18,340 bases of DNA, taken from VFJJ01 sp031362415 (lineage in GTDB: Bacteria; Actinomycetota; Acidimicrobiia; IMCC26256; VFJJ01). The DNA lies in assembly GCA_031362415.1 (NCBI GenBank), contig JANLSK010000313.1:1-18340 (forward strand), read 5' to 3'. This document shows positions 1 to 6,574 of this stretch, piece after piece. Both the position numbers and the translations under genes were made by a program. Every line of letters starts with the position of its first letter. The stretch's first letter is position 1. The notes under the pieces are model-generated. The model saw only the letters and a list, made by a program, of their open reading frames with translations, had not been told where the DNA came from and searched no databases.

Positions 1-163
1 CGACGTCGGCGACCAGGGTCATCAACGGGGAGTCGAACCCGCGTGGATCCTCGATGCGGTCGGATTGGCCGGCGTGCAGGCTCAGCGAGTCATCCAGGAG
101 ATCCACGCGGAACGAGAAGCTCTCGGCGCGATGTTCGCCGACCTCACCGCTCGCTGAGCACAC
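1..163 (-). CDS. N-terminal fragment of an unidentified protein, cut by the left window edge
   Basis: A minus-strand reading frame runs from a GTG at 163 to the window edge (about 54 residues) without a stop; the residues include ESFSFRVDLLDDSLSLHAG and FDSPLMTLVADV. The same codon register is also open on the plus strand, ending in TGA at 155-157. I prefer the minus strand from a hand count of G+C by codon position: read on minus it is about 73/43/84 percent for positions 1/2/3, the usual order for a GC-rich gene, while read on plus it is 84/43/73. A GGAAG lies 9 bases before the GTG. I do not recognise the family. The strand call is moderate, and the product is unknown. If the plus reading were right, this would instead be the 3' end of a gene converging on mcp. 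Confidence 0.35.
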   Translation of the reverse strand, partial: MCSASGEVGEHRAESFSFRVDLLDDSLSLHAGQSDRIEDPRGFDSPLMTLVADV

Positions 164-331
164 CTCGGTGAGCTTCCACGGGGAACCGACCAGCCGCCGG
201 GGCTGGAGCGCTCGCCGTGCGGAGCGCAGTCGGACCGCACGTCTGACGATCCACCGATAAGGTCAAGGGGGGATCCCCGCCATCGCAACCCTCGGCGCCG
301 CGGCGGTCACGGCTGCCGGTGATAGGACCGT

Positions 332-523
332 GTGGGCTGCTCGGGGCGTCTCCGAGGCTCCATCGTGTCTTGCGCCCTCGACGAGAACAGCGTCGAGATC
401 AGGGCCGTCGTCGAGTGCGGCCGAGAAGGCACGCCCTTCCTCAAGCCGGCGATCGAGCAGGCCCGAGCTGAAGCGACACCGTTCGTTTCATGTCTTGTCC
501 CTTGCTACTGCGAGAGAGCCTGA
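332..523 (+). CDS. Possible 63-residue Cys-rich small protein or gene remnant
   Basis: The GTG at 332 follows AGGA with a 4-base gap, and the frame ends at TGA 521-523. The product would carry six cysteines (3, 14, 29, 54, 58, 60), including the tail CLVPCYC. In the first 44 codons third positions are about 89 percent G/C and first positions about 66 percent, which is gene-like. The last 20 codons lose this bias. A strong rho-independent hairpin begins 22 bases after the stop, in the same direction. Against it: no recognised family, another frame of the opposite strand is also open over part of it, and the tail has non-native codon use. It could be the worn 3' end of a lost gene. Confidence 0.2.
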   Translation: MGCSGRLRGSIVSCALDENSVEIRAVVECGREGTPFLKPAIEQARAEATPFVSCLVPCYCERA

Positions 524-544
524 TGAGCGCGTGGGGAGAAAGCC

Positions 545-586
545 GTGGGGCCCCGCCGTGGCCGGGCCCCACTGGCAGGTTTTTTT
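545..586 (+). terminator. Rho-independent terminator, possibly acting in both directions
   Basis: A perfect 9-bp stem, GTGGGGCCC (545-553) pairing with GGGCCCCAC (564-572), has a 10-base loop and is followed by a run of seven T at 580-586. It is thus best formed for plus-strand transcripts. Read on the minus strand the same stem is preceded by seven A and followed by GGCTTTCTC, so it could also end the cheA-cheW-mcp transcript, whose last stop codon is about 47 bases before the stem. Confidence 0.75.
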
Positions 587-620
587 GGTGCTGGTGCTCG
601 TGCTGGTGCTGGTGCTGGTT
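587..620. repeat. Short tandem array of GGTGCT hexamers
   Basis: Units of GGTGCT lie at 587-592, 593-598, 605-610 and 611-616, with the variant CGTGCT at 599-604 and a partial unit reaching the mcp stop codon at 619-621. The array lies exactly between the terminator T tract and the end of mcp. It has no reading-frame role on the mcp strand because it follows the stop. Confidence 0.7.
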
Positions 621-2328
621 AGCGGTATTGGCCGACGAGATGTTGGAGTTCGCTGGCGGTGCGGGTCATGTCTTCGGCGGAGCGGCTGGTTTCGGTGGTG
701 GCTTGGCGGGTGGCGTCGGCGGCTTCGGCGACGGCGGAGATGCTGTCGGCGATGTCGTTGGTGGAGCGGGAGGCTTCGGCGATGCTGCGGCCGATCTCGG
801 CGGTGGTGGCCGACTGCTCCTCGACGGCTGAGGCGATGGTGGTGGAGATCTCGTTGATCCGGTTGATGATTTCGGAGATGGTGGCGTTGGCGTCGACGGC
901 GCCTTGGGTGTCGGACTGGATCGCTTGGATCTTGGCGCTGATCTCTTCGGTGGCTTTGGCGGTCTGGTTGGCCAGTTCCTTGACCTCGTTGGCGACCACG
1001 GCGAAGCCTTTGCCTGCTTCTCCGGCTCGGGCAGCCTCGATGGTGGCGTTCAGTGCGAGGAGGTTGGTCTGCTCGGCGATGGAGTTGATGACCTTGATGA
1101 CGTTGCCGATCTCGATCGACGATTGGCCGAGTTTGGCGATGGTTTCGCTGGTGGTGCGCGACATCTCGACAGCTTCGGCGGTGACTCGGGAGGCTTCGAC
1201 GGCGTTGCCGGCGACTTCGCGGATGGTGGCGTTCATCTCTTCGACGGCGGCGGCGACGGTCTCGACGGATGCTGAGACCTGGGTGCCGGCGACTGACGCG
1301 GAGCCGGCTTGGGCGGCGGTCATGTCGGCGCTGTCACCGAGGCCAGCGGACACGGTGGTGAGCTCGGCGGCGGCGGAGGCGAGTTGCTCGGACGAGGTCT
1401 GGAGTTGGCCGACCATGTTCTGGAGGCTGGAGACCATTTGCCGGAATGACTCGCCGAGCTCGCCGGGAACTTCTCGACTGAGGATGTCGGCGGTGATGTT
1501 GCCGTCGGCGATGGCTTTGGCCTGCTCGGCGACGATGGTGAGGACGTCGAGCATGTCGTCGAAGGCGTTGCCGAGCTCGCCGACCTCGTCGGAGCTCTTC
1601 AAGGCGAGCTTCTCGATGGCGAGGTTGCCTTGGCTGATCTGCTTGGCGTTGTCAGCAGCCCGACGCAACGGCCGCGAGATCGCCCGGGTCAACGCCGTCG
1701 CAACTCCAACCATCAGCACCACGCCCAACACGAGACCGACCACGATCGTCCTCTTGGTCGACGAGGCGGTGTCGCTGGCGCCGCGCTGCACCGTGGCACC
1801 ACGGCTCACGATGAGCGCCGAGATCTCTTCGAGCGGAGCTTCGAGGGAGCTGAACGCGTCCTCGAACGCGTCGACCTCGGCCAGCGCCGCCGCCGGATCA
1901 GTGCCGGCGAGCTCGATGATCTGCACCGCAGAGGCGACGTAGGACTCTACCTGCGGCGCCGTCTCATCGAACAGCATCGACAGCTCGTTGCTTGCGCCTT
2001 CAGCGCCAAGGATCTGCCGGTTCTCCTCGAGGAGCCCCTGCATGTCGGCTGCCAGGACCTCGGCGTGGTCGCCAATGGCGGCGAAGTCCTCGGCCGAGGC
2101 GCCCGTTTGGGCGGCGAGATTGGCCCCGAGAACGTCGGCGCGGATTCCGTCGTGGCCGATGTTGACCTCAGCGGAGTTCGCCACCGCCTGGCCGAGAAGC
2201 GCCACCTCGTCGCCGTTCTCGGCCATGGTCTGGGTGCCCTTGTAGGAGAGGACGCCGACGATGACCCAGACGACCAGGACGGCGATGAAGCTGCCGAAGA
2301 TCTTCTTGCCGATGGTCAGTCTCTTCAT
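619..2328 (-). CDS. Methyl-accepting chemotaxis protein with tandem HAMP units
   Basis: This is a 569-residue transmembrane chemoreceptor that would pass ligand signals to CheA through CheW. An AGGAG 11 bases before the ATG supports the start. Segments: TM1 about 11-29; an Ala-rich, probably helical outer domain about 30-190; TM2 about 194-213; HAMP about 214-265; a second HAMP-like stretch about 266-305 (AEQAKAIADGNI...GELGESF); then the long signalling coiled coil. The hairpin tip is canonical: IAEQTNLLALNATIEAARAG at 417-436, followed by KGFAVVANEVKELA. Conserved Glu pairs at 363-364 and 503-504 lie where adaptation methylation is usual. There is no C-terminal CheR/CheB tethering pentapeptide; it ends in LVGQYR. 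It is the last gene of the cheA-cheW-mcp operon, 90 bases after cheW. The ligand cannot be told from sequence. Confidence 0.95.
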   Translation of the reverse strand: MKRLTIGKKIFGSFIAVLVVWVIVGVLSYKGTQTMAENGDEVALLGQAVANSAEVNIGHDGIRADVLGANLAAQTGASAEDFAAIGDHAEVLAADMQGLLEENRQILGAEGASNELSMLFDETAPQVESYVASAVQIIELAGTDPAAALAEVDAFEDAFSSLEAPLEEISALIVSRGATVQRGASDTASSTKRTIVVGLVLGVVLMVGVATALTRAISRPLRRAADNAKQISQGNLAIEKLALKSSDEVGELGNAFDDMLDVLTIVAEQAKAIADGNITADILSREVPGELGESFRQMVSSLQNMVGQLQTSSEQLASAAAELTTVSAGLGDSADMTAAQAGSASVAGTQVSASVETVAAAVEEMNATIREVAGNAVEASRVTAEAVEMSRTTSETIAKLGQSSIEIGNVIKVINSIAEQTNLLALNATIEAARAGEAGKGFAVVANEVKELANQTAKATEEISAKIQAIQSDTQGAVDANATISEIINRINEISTTIASAVEEQSATTAEIGRSIAEASRSTNDIADSISAVAEAADATRQATTETSRSAEDMTRTASELQHLVGQYR

Positions 2329-2418
2329 GGTTGCCGTGTCTCCTGGTGGCGGTGGTGGCGCTCGGTCGGGCTGATGCTGCTCGGACGGGTGTTTGGAGCT
2401 GTGGGGTTGAGTTCGGGC

Positions 2419-2862
2419 TCAGTTGTGGGTGATGTCGGTCAGTCGTTCGGGGTCGAGGACGTGGAGGAGTCGGTTGTCGAGCTTGCAGACGTGGGTGAGG
2501 AAGGTGCGGAGGTTGGTTCGGGTGGTTTCGGGGGGGTCCTCGTAGCAGTCGGGTGAGGGTTCGACGACGCCGTCGATGGTGTCGACGAGGAGGCTGACGG
2601 GTCCGTCGTCGGTGCGAAGGACGACGTTGGCGGTGTTGGTGTCGGTGGGTCGGGGTTGGAGGCCGAGGAGGTGGCGGAGGTCGAGGGTGAGCACGATCTG
2701 GCCGCGGAGGTTCATGAGGCCGGCGATGGTGTCGGGGGCGAGAGGGACGGGGGTGAGGTCCTGGGCTCGGAGGACTTCTTGGACCCGTTTCACGTCGACG
2801 CCGAAGAGGGCGCCGTCGACGATGAACGTGCAGTACTGCTGGGCTTCGAGGACGGGTTGCAT
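2419..2862 (-). CDS. cheW: Chemotaxis coupling protein CheW
   Basis: This is a 147-residue single-domain CheW, the usual family length, which links the receptor tip to the P5 domain of CheA. The core of the fold is seen in CTFIVDGALFGVDVKRVQEV (11-30) and the typical NLRGQIVLTLDLRHLL segment (51-66), with the Arg-Gly pair of CheW adaptors at 53-54. Its ATG shares its first base with the cheA stop codon (TGATG), and GGAG lies 7 bases upstream inside cheA, so translation is coupled. Codons are strongly C-ending, as in the other two che genes. Confidence 0.95.
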   Translation of the reverse strand: MQPVLEAQQYCTFIVDGALFGVDVKRVQEVLRAQDLTPVPLAPDTIAGLMNLRGQIVLTLDLRHLLGLQPRPTDTNTANVVLRTDDGPVSLLVDTIDGVVEPSPDCYEDPPETTRTNLRTFLTHVCKLDNRLLHVLDPERLTDITHN

Positions 2863-5261
2863 CAGAGGGCTCCTACGAGCTCGTTGGTCCGGTCGCCGCC
2901 CGTGTTGTTGTCGTATCCGGTGCTGGTGTCGTCGGCCTCGGTGGATTCGAAGAACCGGTAGTCGATGGTGGTGATGGCGGATTCGACGTCGAGGATGTCG
3001 GTGACTTGGCCGTTGATGAGCGCCGAGCCGGCGAGGGCTCCGCCTCCGGTGAGGGCAACGACTGCGATGTGCTCATCGACGATGTCGAGGACCCGTCGGA
3101 CGGCGAGGCCGATGGTGCGGCCTCGGCATTGGTGGACGACGACGTTGATGAGGCTGGGCATGTCGTCCTGGCTGTAACAGCCGAGGAGCTCGTCGACGTG
3201 GATGACGGGCATGAGTTGTCCGCGGTACTCCACGACGGGTTGGTTCCCGGCCATCGAGAGGGCGGAGGCGGCGAAGACTTCGAGTCGGTCGACCTGGGCG
3301 AGAGGAATGGCGATGCGTTTGCCGTCGCCGACGAGGGTGACGAGGACGGTTTGCCGGTCGAGAGTCTGGTCGAGGGTGGCCTCGTTGTCGGCACGTCCGG
3401 AGCGTTCGGCGGTGTCGGAGATGACGTGGGCAGTTTGGGCGAGGGCGAGGATGTCGAGGATGAGTGCGACGCGTCCGTCGCCCATGATGGTGGCGCCGGC
3501 GTAGGGTCCTGAGCCTTTGAGTTGTTTGCCGAGGGGTTTGACGACGATTTCCTGGCTGTCGTTGATGCGGTCGACGACGAGGCCGAAGGTGTGGTCGCCG
3601 GCCTGGAGCACGACGATGTTGACGACCTGGCGTTGGTCGTCGATCGCCGTGTTGACGGCCGCTGCGGCGGCGGCGTCAGTGTCGGGGCCGGTGTCGTGGG
3701 GCGGGGCCGTCTTGTCGCGCCAGGTCTGGCGGCGCTCGACGCCGAGCTCCCGGTTGAGGTACACGATCGGTAGGAGCCGTCCTCGCAGGCGGAGGACGGG
3801 GGCGTCGCCGACGAGCTCGATGCTGGTGCGGACCTGGGCGCCTTCGAGGCGGACGAGCTCCAAGAGGGAGACCTGGGGGATGGCGAAGCGTTGGTCTCCG
3901 CTGGTGACGACGAGCGCAGGGACGATGGCCAGGGTCAAGGGGATCTTGACCTTGACGGTGGTGCCTTTGCCCATGGTCGACTGGACGTCGAGGACACCGC
4001 CGATGCGTTCGATGTTGGTCTTGACGACGTCCATGCCCACGCCTCGGCCGGACACGTTGGTGACGGCGGCGGCGGTGGAGAAGCCCGGATGGAAGATGAA
4101 CCCGACGAGCTCGCGCTCGCTGAGCCGGGCGGCTTGCTCGGGGGTGACAAGACCTCGTTCGATCGCCCGGGCTCTGACTCGGTCGACATCGACGCCGGCG
4201 CCGTCGTCGGTGAGCTCGATGTTGACCTGGCCGCCTTCGTGGTAGGCGTGTAGCGACATGACGCCCTGGGGGTGCTTGCCGGCTCGGACACGGTCTTCGG
4301 GGCTCTCGATCCCGTGGTCGACCGAGTTGCGCACGAGGTGTGTCATCGGGTCCTTGATGGCCTCGATGATCGTCCTGTCGAGCTCGGTCTCTCGGCCTTC
4401 CATCTCGATGCGGACCTGCTTGCCGCAGACCATGGAGAGGTCGCGTACGACTCGGGGGAACTTGGCCCACACCGAGTCGATGGGCTGCATCCGGGTCTTC
4501 ATGATCCCTTCCTGCAGCTCGGTCGTGAGATGGTTCAACCGTTGAAGCGTCGCGGTGAACGCGCCGTCGGCGAGCGCGGTCGAGTACTGCAGGATCTGGT
4601 TCCGGTTCAACACCAGCTCACCGACCAGGGTCATCAGGCGGTCGAGCAACCCGACATCGACCCGGATCGTGCTATCCGCCACCGACGACCCACCGTCGCC
4701 AGCAGCCTTGGGATGCTCGCCGTCACCCGAAGCAGCAGCCGATGACGTCGGTGCGACCGCCACGGGCGGTGCCACCGGAGTGGAGACACTCATCGGAGCG
4801 GGTTCGGGTTCGGGTTCGGGTTCGGGCGTCGGCTGGGGCGCGGCTTCTGCCACCGTCTCCGGCTGAGCGGCGATGCCGCCCGCGGCGGCGTCGCGTTGGA
4901 GGCGGTTGAGCGTGGCGATCAGCTCGGCGTGGTCGTCGGTGCCGTCGGTGCCGTCAACCTCGAGGCGGCCCAACATCACCCTCGAAGCGTCAGCCGCGCT
5001 CAGCAAGGCGCTGGTCATTTCTCGAGTCGGAGCTTCCCCGGTCTCGCGCAGCCACATCAGCAGGTTCTCGCCCGCGTGCGACAACGACTCCAAATGTCCC
5101 AGGCCGAGGAACCCGGCCGAGCCCTTCAACGTGTGGATCGTTCGGAAGATCCGCCCCACGACCTCGGCGTCGGGCCCAGTCTCCAACACCACGAAATCCT
5201 GGTCGAGCCGATCGAGGTTCTCGTAGCTCTCAATCAGGAACTCATGGATCAGATCGTCCAT
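2862..5261 (-). CDS. cheA: Chemotaxis histidine kinase CheA, two CheW-like domains, no evident P2
   Basis: This sensor kinase autophosphorylates and would donate phosphate to a response regulator not present here. I chose the ATG at 5261 (799 residues) because GGGAG lies 9 bases upstream and the HPt domain begins at once; the frame stays open to an earlier ATG at 5324. Domains: HPt 1-105 with phospho-His H43 in TIHTLKGSAGFLGL; a flexible Pro/Glu/Ala linker 130-197 with (PE)n and no visible CheY-binding P2 domain; dimerisation P3 198-255; ATPase P4 256-445 with N box HLVRNSVDHG (308-317), DDGAG (352-356), GRGVGMDVV (405-413) and GKGTT (431-435); first CheW-like P5 domain 446-608; second CheW-like domain 636-770. 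All kinase motifs look intact, so it should be active. It is the first gene of the operon with cheW and mcp. Confidence 0.95.
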   Translation of the reverse strand: MDDLIHEFLIESYENLDRLDQDFVVLETGPDAEVVGRIFRTIHTLKGSAGFLGLGHLESLSHAGENLLMWLRETGEAPTREMTSALLSAADASRVMLGRLEVDGTDGTDDHAELIATLNRLQRDAAAGGIAAQPETVAEAAPQPTPEPEPEPEPAPMSVSTPVAPPVAVAPTSSAAASGDGEHPKAAGDGGSSVADSTIRVDVGLLDRLMTLVGELVLNRNQILQYSTALADGAFTATLQRLNHLTTELQEGIMKTRMQPIDSVWAKFPRVVRDLSMVCGKQVRIEMEGRETELDRTIIEAIKDPMTHLVRNSVDHGIESPEDRVRAGKHPQGVMSLHAYHEGGQVNIELTDDGAGVDVDRVRARAIERGLVTPEQAARLSERELVGFIFHPGFSTAAAVTNVSGRGVGMDVVKTNIERIGGVLDVQSTMGKGTTVKVKIPLTLAIVPALVVTSGDQRFAIPQVSLLELVRLEGAQVRTSIELVGDAPVLRLRGRLLPIVYLNRELGVERRQTWRDKTAPPHDTGPDTDAAAAAAVNTAIDDQRQVVNIVVLQAGDHTFGLVVDRINDSQEIVVKPLGKQLKGSGPYAGATIMGDGRVALILDILALAQTAHVISDTAERSGRADNEATLDQTLDRQTVLVTLVGDGKRIAIPLAQVDRLEVFAASALSMAGNQPVVEYRGQLMPVIHVDELLGCYSQDDMPSLINVVVHQCRGRTIGLAVRRVLDIVDEHIAVVALTGGGALAGSALINGQVTDILDVESAITTIDYRFFESTEADDTSTGYDNNTGGDRTNELVGAL
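4801..4824. repeat. Four GGTTCG hexamers inside cheA encoding a Pro-Glu run
   Basis: Four exact GGTTCG units at 4801-4824 read on the minus strand as alternating Pro and Glu, about residues 146-153 of CheA, between the HPt and P3 domains. Change by whole units would keep the frame and only alter linker length by two residues. Confidence 0.8.
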
Positions 5262-5582
5262 CGGTGCGGTCTCCCACTTCGTTCGGGACATACTGCTCAG
5301 GGGACTGCACCGATCGATCGACACCGTCGGGTCGACACTTAAGGGCGACTGTCAGGATCTGCTGGGAGCCCTCGAGCGCTGACGGGTGGGCTCGGGAAGT
5401 CGTTCAAGTCGCTGGCGAAGCCCACCGAACGAGTTCCCGACAAGACGTCACACGCCAGTCACCGGTGCCGCCGTGGGCGACCCGTTGGCCGATGAGCGTC
5501 GATGCAATCAGTCAAGAACCTGAAGCTGACGTTAGGGGTGCGTACGAGCATCCGATACCGCTACCGGGCGACCTGAGGATCA
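5262..5582. other. Intergenic region between divergent cheA and the PAS-GGDEF remnant
   Basis: It should hold the cheA promoter (a possible sigma-28-like site at 5315-5341) and the lost 5' part or promoter of the PAS-GGDEF gene. Plus-strand frames break up quickly here, including TGA at 5574-5576 in the frame of the PAS domain. No hairpin terminator, tRNA or complete gene was seen. Confidence 0.5.
5315..5341 (-). promoter_or_regulatory. Possible sigma-28/FliA-like promoter of the cheA operon
   Basis: On the minus strand TAAG (5341-5338) is followed after 15 bases by GTCGATCG (5322-5315). The flagellar sigma consensus is TAAA, 15 bases, GCCGATAA, so the match is 3 of 4 and 5 of 8 with exact spacing. 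It lies about 54 bases before the chosen cheA start. The repeated CGATCGAT here raises the chance of a random match, so this is only a suggestion. Confidence 0.22.
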
Positions 5583-6414
5583 CCGTGCGGACTGCTGGAG
5601 GTGGGCGCCGACGGACGGGCCAGCTACGCCAATCCGCAGGCGGAGCAGATCTTCGGGATCTTCGCCTTGTTGGACGGCAGCTGAATGGCTGCCATCGAAC
5701 CGGAGGACCGCGCCGCCGCAGAGACCGAAGCGCTCCTCACCGGCGCCGGCCAACGCGATTTCGTCGTCGAGTTCCGGGTGCGCCGCGGGGGATGCATCCC
5801 CGACGATCCGCTGATCTGGGTGCGGGCGCATGGACGTCCGATCTACACCGACGACGAGCCGACCCCGTTCGTCGCTTCGCTCTTCGACGTCTCGGAGCTG
5901 AAGGAAGTCCAGGCCGAGCTGAATCGCCTGGCCGCTCACGACGTCCTGACCGGCCTACCGACCAGGCGGCTCCTCGAGGACCGACTCGAGGTCACCCGGG
6001 CCCGCCGGCTCCGATCGGGCCACGGCGTCGCTGTCCCCTTCTGTGACCTCGACGGTTTCAAGGCCGTCAACGACTCCCTCGGTCACGCTGCCGGCGACGA
6101 GCACCTGGTCGCTGTGGCATCTCGCATACGCAGCGTGGTGCGCCCCAGCGATACCACGGCCCGCTTCGGTGGTGACGAGTTCGTCATCGTGCTCGACGAC
6201 ATTTCCTCGCCCGATGCGGCCGCCGACGTGGCCGGGCGCATCATCGCCGCGATCGCCGAAACCCATCGTGCTGAGCGCCGGTCAGACCCGTGTCGGCGCG
6301 AGCATCGGGATCGCGTTCGACCCGGGCGGGCGGTCCGAGGATCTGCTGAGCCGCGCCGATGCGGCCATGTACGTCGCCAAGCAGCAGGGCAAGGGCCGCT
6401 GGATCATGAGCTGA
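5583..6414 (+). pseudogene. Decayed PAS-GGDEF diguanylate cyclase (nonsense plus frameshift)
   Basis: The intact ancestor would have made cyclic di-GMP from GTP under control of a PAS sensor. The PAS start is visible at about 5592-5684 (LLEVGADGRASYANPQAEQI) and ends in TGA 5682-5684, where PAS domains have the Trp of a GxW...HPxDR-type motif; the frame continues directly with MAAIEPEDRAA. The GGDEF domain follows: LDGFKAVNDSLGHAAGD and the signature RFGGDEF are intact. At 6259-6261 a run of AAA contains one base too many: removing one restores EPIVLSAGQTRVGASIGIAF and the normal end ADAAMYVAKQQGKGRW, stopping at 6412-6414. No clear start or upstream part of the gene remains. A shorter product starting at the ATG 5685 would still lose the last third of GGDEF. 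The two lesions are single-base, so base-calling errors cannot be fully excluded. Confidence 0.8.
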
Positions 6415-6574
6415 AGCGAAGCACAAGGGACAAGGGTACTCGGGCCCGCCGCACCCGACGCGACCCGATGGTACGCCGGTTCCTGCCTTGCGAGAACGGG
6501 ATCGCACAGAGTCAGATGGGGCGTCGTACAACGTCCCTGGCGTTGCGTGAGAGTCCTGACGTCCGAGGAGTCCG

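Larger units (their letters stand above)
164..618. other. Intergenic stretch with terminator, hexamer repeat and one doubtful small ORF
   Basis: No gene of normal size is convincing here. The stretch lies between the left-edge gene and the 3' end of mcp. It holds a doubtful 63-codon plus-strand ORF (332-523), a strong GC hairpin with a T tract (545-586), and a short GGTGCT tandem array (587-620). The remaining part (about 164-330) reads as Arg-rich, unlikely protein in the frames I tried on either strand. No promoter with both boxes was seen. Confidence 0.6.

Noticed and set aside
659..1942. Long plus-strand ORF (427 codons) opposite the chemoreceptor gene
   Set aside because: It mirrors mcp; its translation is Ser/Ala/Thr-rich without a fold, while the minus strand shows a canonical chemoreceptor tip, HAMP and two membrane segments.
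1630..2556. Plus-strand ORF of 308 codons across the mcp start and cheW end
   Set aside because: Arg/His-rich antisense translation covering two real genes and their junction; no family features.
3676..4470. Second minus-strand ORF inside cheA (264 codons)
   Set aside because: Arg/Pro-rich out-of-frame shadow; cheA domain motifs in the main frame are continuous here.
5262..5324. N-terminal extension of CheA by 21 residues to the ATG at 5324
   Set aside because: The HPt domain begins at the ATG 5261, which has GGGAG at a good distance; the extension has no family match and would overlap the possible promoter.
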